NCBI RefSeq assembly: GCF_000003815.2
Contig: NC_049995.1
Location: 10,616,468 to 10,680,467, forward strand
DNA length: 64,000 bases
Source of the DNA: Branchiostoma floridae
Lineage: Eukaryota; Chordata; Leptocardii; Amphioxiformes; Branchiostomatidae
Reading direction: 5' to 3'
Position 1 is the stretch's first letter. Each line of letters begins with the position of its first letter. This document shows, in pieces, positions 1 to 12,424 of the stretch. The notes under the pieces are model-generated. The model saw nothing but the letters and a program-made list of their open reading frames with translations, did no database searches and was not told the origin of the DNA. Made by a program: the position numbers and the translations under genes.

Positions 1-267
1 GATGATTGGGAGACTTAATAAACCAATCAGAAAGCGGTATGACCAGTTCCATTGTGATGCATATGACGTCTGTACTCAGGACCCAAGCCGGGGAGTGTAT
101 GTAGCAATCAATGTCGCTCAACAGTGTCTCAAACTTCAGTGTCAGTTTAGAAGTTTTAGTTTAGTCGGGACGCCAAGCGTCGGTAGAGACATACGTTTTG
201 AGAACTTGCAGTAGGGGTGGGAGTTTGTGTATAGTTTTATTTTTATTCGCGGAGTAATCGTAACGCC
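1..267 (+). promoter_or_regulatory. 5' flank / 5' UTR of the T-box gene
   Basis: Sequence upstream of the T-box start codon. An in-frame TAG about 36 bases before the ATG at 268 means that ATG is the first methionine available in this exon. A CRE-like TGACGTC lies at 64-70. No TATA box is obvious and the transcription start cannot be placed. The small open frame at 2-214 shows no family resemblance and is not called as a gene. Confidence 0.4.
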
Positions 268-899
268 ATGCAGCAGAGCTGTGCACCAGGTGAAGCTGGA
301 TTCCAAGCCTACGGAACAGACACGAGTGTAGACGGGGGAGGGCCTACTTCAGCGCCGACGAGAATGGACGCAGCGGACGTAGACGACACCGCCGTCGGAA
401 CGGACTCCTTCCAGCCGCCCGGTCTCAGCATGCCGTACGGTATGTCCGGAGGGTACACCCCACCGGATAGCAACAGCTCCCGCTCGTCGCCAGGTGACGG
501 GGTGGACGCGGAGCTCTCTCGGTACAACTCGCAGGTCCCTCCCGACTACCCGCTAGGACACTACCCCGGTGCGACCAACCCCGAGAACGCGTACTCCATC
601 ACAAGTATGACGCCCTCCCCACATCCCTACACCAACGGATACGACCAACCACAAATGTATGGGCAACAACCGCCTGGCTACTTCGCACCGATCGAATCGG
701 GCCCACCCCAGCCCCCTAACGGACAGTACCAACACGGTTACAACGGTAACTACCCCTACCCGGGCGGCGGGTCCATGTACGGGTACCCCCCTGGCCCTCC
801 CCCTACCCCCGCGAAACTGAGCGTCTTCCTGACCAATCGGGATCTGTGGGTCAAGTTTCACCAACACGAGACGGAAATGATCATCACTAAACAGGGCAG
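268..899 (+). CDS. Eomes/Tbr1/Tbx21: T-box gene coding exon 1
   Basis: Encodes the N-terminal Pro/Gly/Tyr-rich region and the first T-box strand ([18 protein letters not shown]). It ends with two bases of an Arg codon before GTAAGA. The start codon is the first in-frame ATG after an upstream in-frame stop. Confidence 0.92.
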
Positions 900-3800
900 G
901 TAAGAGACAAAATCATTTACCTTTACTGTTTTTCTGTTAAAAATTCTTGTTACCAAATTGTAATCATGCCTGCCAAATACTTTGACGCTGACTTCCACAA
1001 CTTTTGCCACTACACATAAGTAGAATTTTGACGAGTTACTTGTATCTTAAACCTCCTTGCTTGTATCAAAATGGTACATGGTACGAACATTTTCTCGAGC
1101 TATAACTTCGTACGTGTTTTCAGTATTGTACTTCTGACCAAGGAGCTTTTGTCAGCTTATATCTTTTTTACTGATAAAGTTGTTCTGACCAAGTCTTGTA
1201 CGCAGTTCATTTAGTTCGTCGTACTAAAGATACGCAAGAAAAATGGTTACTTTAACAACTGCAGAGATTTATTGTTGTTAGACAGCTTCCAAAATCCAGG
1301 TTGTTGAGTAACTGGGATCTTGCACAGTTTATTTAGTTGTCTTACTAGTATCTAATTTTGTTCTGAAAGTTCTTGTTATCTATGCGCACTGCGCTTTGCA
1401 CTAAACTTTTCCAAACTTCCAGAAATCGCACCTCGTTAAAATGATAGCCCTGGCATAATGGTTTATGACACCGGTAATGTTTATCTTCGCATTCAATTTT
1501 GTCAGGTTCTGTGACCGAAGTATTCGCAACTTCCTGGCTTGTTTTTCAGACCGGGCCCAAAAGGTGTCAAACAGACAATGAAACTTTCATCTGTTTTAGA
1601 CACCTGATTTTAGTTTTATCCCTAATTAGTTGGGGACTTGTATGAGTGCTGTGTTTTAATGTATTTTGTGGTGTACCGCGTTTCAAGCTCATAAAGTTTA
1701 TGTTTTTGCATTCAGCAATAGAAAAGTTTTTGACACGAAACATGGTTTATCTTTTGACCGTTTTCCTTCGCAGATCAATGGCGTTTGCATAATTTGGCCA
1801 TGTTCACCAAAATGCCAAATTATGGTTATCATTTTCGTTCTAGGAGTGCGTAAACGACCCCCTCCCCCCGTCCACATGTTTCGAAACGCGGATTAGTTCA
1901 TCAAGCCGACTCAAAATTAGTTTTAACTTTTAACAAAACGGAAAGGCGGACAAAAATACGTTGTACCAATTATTTTATTGCTATTGTTAGACAAGTTTTC
2001 TGTCTCAACCGTTCTTTAATTTTCGTTTAAAAACACCAAGCCTAAGCGACAAGTTGCACAAAAAATTACAAAATATTTTCATCAATCTTTCCATTTAGTT
2101 AATCTATATTTCATGAAGACTAATTTTCAAGCAAAAGCGCGTAATACTAATAGTGAAAAGGGTCAGAAAATAGAAATAAGGAATCTGGGTATTGTTGTTA
2201 CCAGTTAGACAATGCAAAGGAATTTCGAGGCAGGATGTGTATAGCGTCTGCCAGTAGATGTCTAATTTGCTTGTAAAACTGTTTAAACACATAATTATAA
2301 TGGTCAAAAATGACTACGACGACTTTGTACGGACATACATACAGTAAATGTTCAATTTGTTTTGGCATTTTTTTCTACAAATACACAGGTTTAACTTTTG
2401 AACCACTGTGCTTTACTTAGGACTTTCAGTCAAACCAACTTTGCGATCGGTCAAGACCGATTCAGTCTACACTGTCTTGATTAGTCATTAAGCTTTGTTT
2501 TAACAACGATTTAAGAAACTGGAATTAGTTGTATTTGGAATTCTGTATGTTTTTCTTGGACTTGTTTTTGTTTTCGTAATGCACTGTTCGCGGCGGGAGA
2601 GTTTTACGTCTGTGTTTCTTGGAATCATGACTCAGTGCAAGTCATCCTCATGAATATTCATAAGTTATTTTTGTCACTGATTACCAGTCAACTATCGGAT
2701 GTACGTCATAGTCTTTTCTATAAGGATTTTGATTCCTAAATCATTTCTTAGCCTTTTCTTAGACCTAAACCTAATCGGTATGGAAAAAAAACACACACAT
2801 TTTTCCCTTTTGGTCCGTAGGAACAGGTACACTTCTACATTTTCAAATCAAGGACTTCTATATAACTCCTTCTAACTTCACAAAACCCACACATAATACT
2901 ATAATAGAAAAGGTGGGATCTTTCGTCTTCCTACTCGTCTTCCACTGTCTTCGAAAAAGGAGTCGAACCCAATAACCTAGGATCTAGAGTTAGCTTTTAC
3001 TGGTTTTAGACTAGAGTAGACACCTTTGATATTCTTTTACTTTGTCTGAATCTCTCACGTTACCTGCAATTAGTCCACGGGCAATAAACTATATTATCAC
3101 AACGTCCTTGTTCAAACTGAACATGGTCCTATTACTATTAGAAACACACTTTTATTTCTTGTAACTTTTACTACATCATTATGGAGGGTTACTAGAGTTT
3201 ACGTGATGAGGGATATTTACCGCTTATGCGAACGAACAAACAGGGCTTCATGTAAGAGTGACTTTAAGTTGCAAAAAAAGGTTATCAAATTTACTTTAAA
3301 TAAACTTTTTTTGTACTGGACTCGATTAATTTCTTTTTACCATAAGTTACGAAGCTTGAGTGATAAATTGTATTTAAAAGTTCTTTCATACTTGTTTTCT
3401 ATGGCTAAATAGATACATTGCATAATTATTTATCCATCATTTCTACCTATGAAAGCGATAAACGTACAATCATTTTTTGGGGTTCAAATGCAAATTTTAA
3501 TATACAATACAGCATCTACTTGCTTAATGAAAACTTTTGCATTCTGAAACGTCTGACCGTTTCCAAAATCAGATCCAGTTGCTTGAGTAACTACTTTTTG
3601 GCAAAAGTTTTGTAACTTTGAATTTCCGACTATTCTGTAGCCAAGTTCAGTTCTTCTAACTTCGGTTTTTAATTAACAAATGGCAGCTAAAAGTCTTTTG
3701 CCAGACCGAAGCGGTTAATTGATGGGATGGGTTCTTTGTTCCTTGCCGGCTAGCGATTGGTCGCGAACAAAGACCTGATTTGCATATCTGTGAGCGCGCC

Positions 3801-6800
3801 ATGGACGCATGTGAGTCATGGTCATTTGGAGACTGCTCGGTATTGTCGCACAGTGTCAACAACATAGGCGTCCTGGGGTGCACATCCTGTCGTCTGCGGT
3901 CGGGCAAATAACCTGAAATGAAAACACTACGTTTTTTTTTAAACATTCATAAACACGATCAACCCATATAAGTCCAAATTTCAAGTGAATTTTAGCCTTA
4001 ATGTGGTATATCACTGGAATACGGGTCGTTGCAAGAGTGACTGCGTTCTAAATTCAATTTTGTGTATGCCCCTGACTTTTTTAAACTGGGAGTATCACAA
4101 AAACGTATAAGTATAACTTTTTATCGGTGAATATTTTTTTCAAAGCCGCAGCTTCAGTCAGATCGTGTACTCGCTTTTTGGGTTATGCCATGGTCACATG
4201 GTCATAAACAAGGGCTCGACAAAGCGTGTTTCTTGCAACCTCTTGTTAACACTTTGTTTTGTAGTATTAGATATCATATCTATCGTCCTCCGTGAACTGG
4301 CTGGCTGGGCCCAGGTTTTGGAATTTACCTAGCATTTATCTAAGGCTTGAACAGCACTTCCGGATCCCCAACTTAAAAATGAAAAGCTTTCTTACTACAA
4401 TGTACTAGTAACTTGTCCAATATGATTCAGATAATCCATATAATATAATAAGAGGATGGCCCCAAACGATTCCATTATTTTCCGTCCGGTCGGTCAAAGG
4501 AGCCAATTTTTACAATGTCTTTACTATAAACTGTTAACGCCATCGGCATCACATCAGCAACTCAACTTGTTTTCTCGACCCCAGGCGGATGTTCCCGGTA
4601 CTGCAGTTTGCCATATCCGGTCTGGACCCGCATGCGCAGTACAACGTGTTTGTGGACATGGTGTTGGCTGACGTCAATCATTGGAAGTTCCAGAACGGGA
4701 AGTGGGTGCCGTGTGGGCGGGCGGATACAAACCCGCAAGGTACGATGTTTGTTTGTTTGTTTATTTGCTTGTTTGTTTGTTGTGGTGGTAGATGGTAGAA
4801 TACAACGGGCATGCGTTTTCAAATACTACTTTCAATTCTTGGCCAAAATACAGGCATTCATGGTCTCTAATCATTAAACTAAATCAGAAATATGCACAGA
4901 AGAGGGAAGAGATGGAAAATGGTATAATTTTTCTTTTATCATATCTTAATTTTATCATAAATATTATATCTTGCCATATCTTAGTACGGGGGAAGAACAC
5001 ATCTTAGTTATTGTACTTAATGTATTACGCCTTTGTTGAGAATGAATATCAAAAAAAGTTCATTGTCATAAAAACCGAACACCTAAAAGCTGATAACTTT
5101 GGTATTATAATTTTGCAAATTTCATATGTTGGAAGGCCTCTATTTCAAGATACTGGTATATAATAGCATTCTGTCATTCTGAAGTGCCCCTTATCATATA
5201 TACATGGTTCCTACCCGATCATATGTATATGACGTCATATTTTAGACATTCGTAATACTTTCTTTCTAAATTACTTGATTAGAATTTTCAGCTGTTGTCC
5301 GTTTCTATTACGGAAAAGCTAATTGGACCATTTCTGTATTTCAGGAAGCCGAGTGTACGTCCACCCAGAATCCCCTAACAGCGGCGCGCACTGGATGAAA
5401 CAGGAAGTGGTCTTCAGCAAGCTCAAACTCACCAACAACAAAGGCGCCGACAACGGACATGTAGGTTCAGTATTTAACAACAAATACTAGGAATAGAATT
5501 TTTTACATTTCTTAAAGTAAATTTTAAGAAAGGTACAACATGATCATATTTCGTCTTCTTTCATTGGGGACGAAACAATGAAAGATCTGAGAGTGATTGC
5601 AATTACAGGTAGGAAAAGCAAAACGTGTATTGTTTTCGTTGGCGTTTTGGGGCGCAGCCATATTGTCCCAAGGGAGTGTTTGCCGCTCAGCAAAAATGAA
5701 TTTGATGTAATTCCGTAGTATTTCGCTAGGTGTACTGTAATGTTGCAATGTTCGCTATAGATATACTGTATTAAATGTTGTTCCGTTGTATTCCGCAAGG
5801 TGGTGCTGAACTCCATGCACAAGTACCAACCCCGGCTGCACATCATCGAGGTGTCTAACCGAGCCGGCGGCGGCGAGCGCGTGCTACAGTCCCACAGTTT
5901 CCCCGAGACACAGTTCATCGCAGTTACCGCCTACCAGAACACAGATGTGAGTACCTTATTTTCCCTTATTTGTTCTCCACCAGGCCTTAAAAGCGTACGG
6001 GGATCGTAGAATTCGGGGAAAAAAAAAGAAACCGGGAAATTGGCTAGGGGGGTCATTACACGACTTATGTCCTCCCCTCCGACGAACTCCTCTGGTAGCA
6101 AAACTCTCCTGGCAAATAATTCCCCCTGTAACAGCTATCGTAGTCAGTCTGGTACAGACTACCTCACTACCAAACGTTTTCCAAACGTTGCATTATGTTT
6201 TACATCGTTTCTTACCATTTGTTTCAGATCACCCAGTTGAAGATCGACTACAACCCTTTTGCCAAAGGATTCAGAGACAACTACGATGGGTAAGTAAGCT
6301 TTTATCATATTGTATCTATATATATATTCAAAAGACGCTATAAGAAGTAAATGTATATGGATAACTTCTTGCAACACAAGGCTCTTATATACAGTTGTAC
6401 CTTTCTGTCGGCAGCTCTTGAAAGAAAATTACCTCAGGAAAAATGGAGGTATTGATTCGGTATTGAGTCTGTGTTTCTACTTTTGAGATTGTCTATGTTT
6501 CTTGATATTTGTGGTCAGCATAACTTAAGAACCTCTGTATGAATTGTGATGATATTTGGTATGTTACAAGGTTTTGTAAATACGAGAGTCAGGATTGACT
6601 ATGGGTCTCCAGGCCTTTGTCCTTGGTAGTGCAGCAGAACTTTCTATTTCTGTATCGTTTGTCCTAGACATGCTATGGACCTTGCTATGGGCTATGATGT
6701 CATTAGCATTACAATGATCATTCCTTATTTATCGTGACAGCCCTACAAACATCCGACCGAACGGTTTTGACGGCAGATCTGCAGGTATGGAGCCGGGCAT

Positions 6801-7716
6801 GCATCCATCGTTAGGCGGACCCCTCCCCCTGATGCCGCCCATCTACCCAGTGGGCCCGCCAATGCCCGCTCACAACCGCGGTATCCATCTGCCGTACGAC
6901 ATGCGGTCTCACTCATCCGGAGGAAGTAGTTCCTCGCCGGGCAGCCCAGAGATGCAGCCCAAAGACTTGGAGTTGAAAGAAACCGCTTCAGACTTGCCAG
7001 GCTCCGCTCAGAACGGGCAGAGCAACGCTACACCAGAGAAGCAGGCGTCACCAACGAGGGTTAACAACTCAAACCTACTTCTGACAACAACAGCACCGTA
7101 CACAGTCAACAGCAGCGGCCAGCCGCACTACAGCATGGCAATGACCATGCATAGCAGAGGAATGCCGCCGCGAAATGGCGGTCTACCGCAAAATGGGCAG
7201 GTGTCGGAAAACGGCAACATGGCACCAAACGGCCACATTTCGCAAAACGGGCAGTCGCAGGGAGAGGAGGCCAGACCGGAATGGAGAAGCCCCAGCAAAA
7301 CACGCCCGTCAGGAGATGAGGACGACAATCGCGACGCTGCCGCAAAACGGCTCAGGACGGAAGAACTCCCGCCATACCACGACGCAACACCAGGGAACAA
7401 CTACGACGTTTACGACGACCAACCAGGAGATGGTACGTCATCGTTTGGTCAACAACAGGATCACATGCAATACCACCGCTACAATGGGTACTACTCAGCA
7501 AACCCAGAGGACTACGGACACTACTATGACAGAAATGCGATGCAGTATGGTTACTACGGTAACCAGGGCTATCAGGCGTCCGCGCACGCGCAGTTCGTAG
7601 ACAGTGAGAAGTTTGCACATGCGCATTACAACGGAGCATACCACCAGGCCCAGTATAATGGGGGGTACATGCCAACAAGCACAGCCAGCGCCGAAACAGC
7701 AACTGGGCATTACTAA
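268..7716 (+). CDS. Eomes/Tbr1/Tbx21: T-box transcription factor, Eomes/Tbr1/Tbx21 subfamily (complete, 6 coding exons)
   Basis: Nuclear DNA-binding transcription factor. Joining 268-899, 4585-4739, 5345-5460, 5800-5946, 6228-6289 and 6741-7716 gives 2088 bases, exactly 696 codons including the stop, with GT/AG at every junction. Residues 1 to about 182 are a low-complexity region rich in Pro, Gly, Tyr and Ser. The T-box runs from about residue 185 to 372 and includes [88 protein letters not shown] and [12 protein letters not shown]. The pattern [10 protein letters not shown] and the wording of these blocks fit Eomes/Tbr1/Tbx21 better than Brachyury or Tbx2/3. The C-terminal region is rich in Asn, Gly, Gln and Tyr, as in activation domains, and carries imperfect QNG-type repeats. 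A single copy before the vertebrate three-way split is expected in amphioxus. The family is known for roles in mesendoderm and forebrain development; its role here is inferred. Confidence 0.95.
900..4584 (+). other. T-box gene intron 1
   Basis: AT-rich intron with no coding similarity seen. The stretch 3734-3785 stands out. It combines CTTTGTT (3734-3740), ATTGG (3756-3760), AACAAAG (3766-3772) and the octamer ATTTGCAT (3778-3785), and could be an intronic enhancer. A short GTTT/GCTT-rich run lies just downstream of exon 2. Confidence 0.5.
4585..4739 (+). CDS. Eomes/Tbr1/Tbx21: T-box gene coding exon 2
   Basis: Core T-box exon, from RRMFPVLQF to GRADTNPQ. It follows a CCCCAG acceptor and is followed by GTACGA. 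It completes an Arg codon from exon 1 and leaves one base of a Gly codon. Confidence 0.95.
5345..5460 (+). CDS. Eomes/Tbr1/Tbx21: T-box gene coding exon 3
   Basis: Encodes [20 protein letters not shown] and continues to [11 protein letters not shown]. Acceptor TTTCAG; donor GTAGGT directly after a complete His codon. Confidence 0.95.
5800..5946 (+). CDS. Eomes/Tbr1/Tbx21: T-box gene coding exon 4
   Basis: 49 whole codons encoding [18 protein letters not shown] through [11 protein letters not shown], the core DNA-contacting part of the T-box. Acceptor GCAAG, donor GTGAGT. Confidence 0.95.
6228..6289 (+). CDS. Eomes/Tbr1/Tbx21: T-box gene coding exon 5
   Basis: Short 62-base exon encoding [20 protein letters not shown], the C-terminal helix of the T-box. 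Acceptor TTTCAG, donor GTAAGT. Confidence 0.95.
6741..7716 (+). CDS. Eomes/Tbr1/Tbx21: T-box gene coding exon 6 (C-terminal region and stop)
   Basis: Starts after GTGACAG, completes a Gly codon and runs open to TAA at 7714-7716. It encodes a Pro-rich stretch, a KRLR basic patch, QNG-type repeats and a Tyr/Asn/Gly/Gln-rich tail. Minus-strand open frames here are shadows of this compositional bias. Confidence 0.93.
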
Positions 7717-8866
7717 GACTTCGGCAAAGAACTCTAGCGAAACAACACTGAAGAATTGGTTCAGGCACATTTGTAGTGTTTGGTAGTCCTAAGGCAGTGT
7801 ACTTTCTCTGCAAAGTTAATTTTTTACCCTTCTTGTTGCAAGCGGATTGTAAGATATGTACGTACTTTAGTATTTATTGTTGCATCGTCCAAAAATGACG
7901 CTAAGGCCTTCTAGCGCTAGAAGTTTGAGACAGTAAGAGCCACGTCTTAAATGTTAAACATATCGTAGAGGGTAGTTTTAAGTTGTTTTTCGACGACAAG
8001 TAGGAAATAAGTAAAGATAAACATCAGACGTGCCTTGAAGGTACGTGATGTCTAAATGAACGTGTACAGCTAGTCAGGTGGTCCGTTGCATCTTGTGCAA
8101 TACTCTAGCGCCACCTACCAGGATACGAACGAACTGCACGACACATTTGTTGCAATTTTTCAACTCCCTACCTCTCCGACAATGCTGCAACGAAATATGA
8201 TTGTAAAATGCTGCTAAAGTCACGTATCATAAGATGGAAATGTTTTTTTAATGACAATCTACGAACTACATCATTTTATAGCTAATACTAGATCATGTTG
8301 AAGACATTTTTACGCTATATTCTAGATATAATTCAAGCATTGTTGCGCTGGTACGACGTTTTTTTTACTAAAGAATGTTTTAAAACCTTATTATACCATA
8401 TAGTGTTGTAAAAGGAAGTAGAAAAGCATTTCCACTGCAAAATCATTTGTTTCTCTTTTTTCTGTTACTGCAACACATTGGTGTAATTTAAGTATGTGTT
8501 TGTGTGTGTGTGTGTGTGTTTTTTTTTTTGGGGGGGGGGTACCTATTAAATGTAAGTCCTTCTTTTTGAGCCTGTTTTGCAAGAAGACTAGCACGGCCAT
8601 GGGAGGAACATATACTTTATTGAAATGTCGCGGGTTACAAAAGTCGTCGATTCTTATGCACATATTGTACACCAGTCATGATCTTTATACATTCGTCGTG
8701 TTGCTAAAAGTTTTGTACATCTATACCACGAGTTACGTCTGTGCTAAGCTGGATTCACAACGGTCGATTTTATCACATGTACAATTGTTTGAAACTTTTT
8801 AAAAAACATCTTATGACCTTATGTTATGATTTACAAATCGATCTGATACATGACATGCCTAATAAA
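7717..8866 (+). other. T-box gene 3' UTR (inferred)
   Basis: AT-rich sequence between the stop codon and the candidate poly(A) signal. It contains a TG microsatellite followed by T and G runs at about 8495-8540. The transcript end is inferred. Confidence 0.5.
8861..8866 (+). terminator. Candidate poly(A) signal AATAAA of the T-box gene
   Basis: AATAAA about 1.1 kb after the T-box stop codon in an otherwise non-coding stretch. No better plus-strand hexamer was noticed nearer the stop. Confidence 0.45.
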
Positions 8867-10999
8867 TGGTTCAGCTGACGTGGAAACGAAAATCTTCTTA
8901 CAGTCTAGAATGTATCCTTTTCTGGAAACATCCTTCTGACCAATCAGAGAGCTCACAGTCCTGTGACGTCATTCCCCACGAATAGTCATAGGAAGACATG
9001 TACGTCTGATGTAACGTGATATGAGCTTTTAACGCTAAGCTTAAGAAGGTGGAAATATACTTATAAACAAAAGTCAACACCGTTGCATGACTACGCCTAT
9101 TTATTAAAGAATAACCACGCACAGCGAAATACATTTTGGGTAATATGTCAATGGTAAAAATCCCCGAGACATAAACAAAACACGTCCGGATATGTATTAA
9201 GTATGGTATAGACTAGAATTTCACCTTTGACCCGTACACCACAGTGCATTTCGTTGCGCATGCGCAGTAGGTACCAGAAAGGTCCTACTCAATGAGAGCC
9301 AGCGGATCAAACAGGTAATCTTTTGTGGATCGATGCAAATGTACTAAATACAAATTTGAGTTTATTTTATTTTAATGATTTAAAGTTTTTCACGATCACT
9401 GTATGTTTTCCTCTAAGAAACAATAATTTTTGTCGCTCTATGCGCCTGAAAAGCCTTCTTTGTACAAAAAATAGACGACCAAGCAAATAACTATTCTGTC
9501 TAAAACCGCACACAGGGATAATACGGGCAACCGTTTTGTAACAAATCTGATAGCTATTTTTACTACATGTACCATCAACATGAAATATTTGAATTTAGCA
9601 ATGCGCAGTGCACTGCTAAAATCGCCTTCTTTTCGGTCATCAATGAAACATAAAGGTGTCTGATCTGGCTTTGATTTTTGGACAGTCAAGCTAAAAAATG
9701 AAGTTGTGATTCACATTTGGTTGGTGAATTTTTTTGTCACTGACCCACAAGATTCCATATGCATAGATATCACGTTGTCGGATGAAAGTTTGATAAATGT
9801 CATGACTGAATAACAATCTTTTTCTTCCCGGGTACAAGTTAAATCTCACACAGTGATTCTCATTGATATTTATATATACACATTGACGTAAACATATCAG
9901 TAAAAAATGACTGATTAAAAAAGCAATGAAGAGTCTATCTCAAACTACGCACTCATTCAACAAATGAAAAGAGACCGAATAACGATGCTTTATAATATAT
10001 AACAATAGAGATACGTCATAAACCACACTTTCTTGATTTTCTGTTTCGCCGCATAACTTCCTGAAGATCAATCAATAACTGTTGTAAAGACCAATTCATA
10101 TCATTGGCCAACCTGCACTGTTCACTAGACAAATATCACGTTTACTATCAATTTCTGACAGAAACTACATTTTTTGGACTAAGTGGGTTTTCCGGTGTTG
10201 ATCAAAATGTAAAAATACCACTACAGCAAAAATGGTAGAGATGGTCTGTATGCCCTTCAGTTGCGTTTACGTAAGCATTGTCCGCCATATTGGGTCGTTA
10301 AACTCGGAAGGTGCCAGGTCAATTTTAAGTAGCATTTTTGGTTACCGTCACGTAGCAGTAATTGATATGGAATTTACAAGTTATAGGCCTACTCTACAAG
10401 ATTCAATTAACGAACAGGACAGTTGTCTTGACGTTTTGAGCAAAGATATTTCATAATATTTCCTTCTTTCGGACACTGTATCGGAAACAACATTACGTGC
10501 CGGTATTTGTTCAACAATTTATGAAATTTGCGAGGGTGTATTCGTACACGTTAAAGTTTCAGTCTGTTAATATTTTGGCGACGCTCTTAGGGAGCGAGCT
10601 TAATAGTACAGAATTATTTTAAAATTCCCGGATACTGTAGATAGTACGCTCATTACGTTTTGCATAACTACAAATATACACTCAGTACGTCGTGGTTAAA
10701 ATTCAAAGTATACAAAGGCACGCTTTCACTTTGGTGCTCGACGAATACAGTAATAAGATCTCCTAGGAAATAAGCAATCACCAATACTGTAAATAAGTAG
10801 ATTAAACCGCTGGTTATCTAAAACTACAAGGGGAATTTTTGTTACTCCAATGTTTAGTAATTTATGATATAAAAGGACATGACCAGAGTACCGTGAACTT
10901 CAGACGTCTTTTCATTGAAGATTGTATGAATGAATAATAGCTGATAGTTGAAGGAAACAGCATTTTGAAATGGTAAATGTATGAATGAAAAGTATATCA
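8867..10999. other. Convergent intergenic region
   Basis: AT-rich sequence between the two inferred poly(A) sites. It holds one small inverted-repeat element at about 9116-9270 and otherwise nothing recognisable. Small open frames here resemble no known protein. Confidence 0.6.
9116..9270. mobile_element. MITE-like copy, family with GCGCAG...TGGGTAATAT ends
   Basis: Left end reads CGCACAGCGAAATACATTTT and the right end carries the inverted counterpart CATTTCGTTGCGCATGCGCA. Related ends occur at 12806-13014 and 43145-43340. Boundaries are approximate. Confidence 0.5.
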
Positions 11000-11005
11000 T
11001 TTATT
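11000..11005 (-). terminator. Candidate poly(A) signal of the sodium channel gene
   Basis: TTTATT on the plus strand, which is AATAAA on the minus strand, about 430 bases downstream of the channel stop codon. Confidence 0.4.
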
Positions 11006-11432
11006 AACCTTTTTGGAGAAATTTAGAAGAAATTAAACACGACACGGAAAAAGACATTTTCAGATGATAATATCACCTATAGCTAACAATCTTTGAAATT
11101 TCCAAAGGACGGTTCTTAATGGGTATAGAATCTTTTCATTTGTTTGCTTTCAGCTGCGCAAAGTGCTTTCTCTGGGCGAGAGCAATACGGTTTTGCAATT
11201 AAAAGTTTTTCTGATTGCAAAGCTGTCGCCCATAGTGATGCTGCACTTGGTCTCTATCAGCGAAGACCCGCCATATTGAATATGGTATCGCACCGATGTT
11301 CCCATGGTGCTTTGCGCAGTGGACGACACAGAACAGTGTGTCCAGGAGTGCGCATGCGCACCACTTGTCTATCTGATGGCGCGTGCATATTTCAAAGATA
11401 TAGATATAGATATAAGGGAAAATATCCGTGTA

Positions 11433-12424
11433 TCATACAGTCGTTTCGTGAATAGTAAAACTTTTCAAAAGTTCGGCCCATTTCGCCGTCTGATGGTTTC
11501 TGAACGCCCTCTGTATCAAAACCGCTGCCCGGAACTCTCGTTCCCTGCGTGCCGTGGTCGTCACGACGACCTCGTTCACTCTGGTGGGGAAAGACTTCTT
11601 GAAAGTGTCCTCCATCTGATCCATGATTTCCCCGAACTCATCCGTGTTCTCTACGTCTCCCCAGAGCCGCTTATACGTGAAGGTGGTCAGCTCTTTCAGG
11701 ACGTCTATACAGTGGACGCGGTCCCCGCTGACCAAGGGAATGTCTAGCGTCTGTAACTTGATATTGTTCGGTTTACGCAATCGTAGTGGATCGTCCAGTT
11801 CGTCCACAAGATCGGTTAAAAGAGTGTAGTCAATGAACTGCGTGGCGTCGGGATCGTACCTCTGCCACACCATGTAAAAAGACTCGAAGTCGTCTTCGGT
11901 GATCCCGACGTGTTTTTGTTCCTGCGCCTGGTTGAAGCCCTCCAGACCTACTGCTATGTACATGTTCCTTATGATCAAAGAGCTGACCATGATGTAGCTC
12001 ACTAAGTACAGCGCGGGTATGGTTGTACCACTACAGAGCCCGTCGTGGTCGGGCTCACTGGTGTCGCAGTACTTCATCAACGGTTCCAAGATGTCGTTCC
12101 ATCCGGCGGAAGTGGTCAACCGGAAGAGGAGCATCATGGACCGTCCGAAGGTTTCAAAATTCACGATCTCGTCCAGCATGCCCTCGTGGTGCACGTGCGT
12201 GAAGGAGACCATCCCCATGATGCTGAAGATGAACATGACGATAAGGAGGAGGATGCAGATGTTGAAGAGCGCCGGGAGGGAGATGAGCAGCGCGAACAGG
12301 AGGCGACTGATCCCCTTGGCCGCGCGGATGAGTCGCAACACTCGCCCGATACGGAAAATACGAACCACTCTCAGGAGCGTCGGCGTCAGAAATCTGCTCT
12401 TCAGGACATCCTCCAGAAGAAATC
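11433..12424 (-). CDS. Nav: Nav exon 23 (last): domain IV S4 to C-terminus
   Basis: Large terminal exon after a CAACAG acceptor. It contains the IV S4 with six regularly spaced arginines, S5, the pore loop [14 protein letters not shown]6 with [15 protein letters not shown], an EF-hand-like domain and the IQ motif, then a short tail ending HETTV. S6 is odd because Arg replaces the usual hydrophobic residue just before the conserved Asn, and Gly replaces two residues of the usual ILENF. Confidence 0.97.

Larger units (their letters stand above)
4740..6740 (+). other. T-box gene introns 2-5 (between listed exons)
   Basis: Four short introns: 4740-5344, 5461-5799, 5947-6227 and 6290-6740. They are AT-rich, and intron 2 begins with a GTTT-type simple repeat. 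No other gene or recognisable element was seen in them. Confidence 0.6.

Noticed and set aside
2-214. 70-codon open frame upstream of the T-box start
   Set aside because: No family resemblance, no initiation context, and a position consistent with promoter or 5' UTR. It does not join the T-box frame.
7106-7813. Several minus-strand frames of 79-153 codons over T-box exon 6
   Set aside because: They are antisense shadows of the biased Asn/Gln/Tyr coding sequence.
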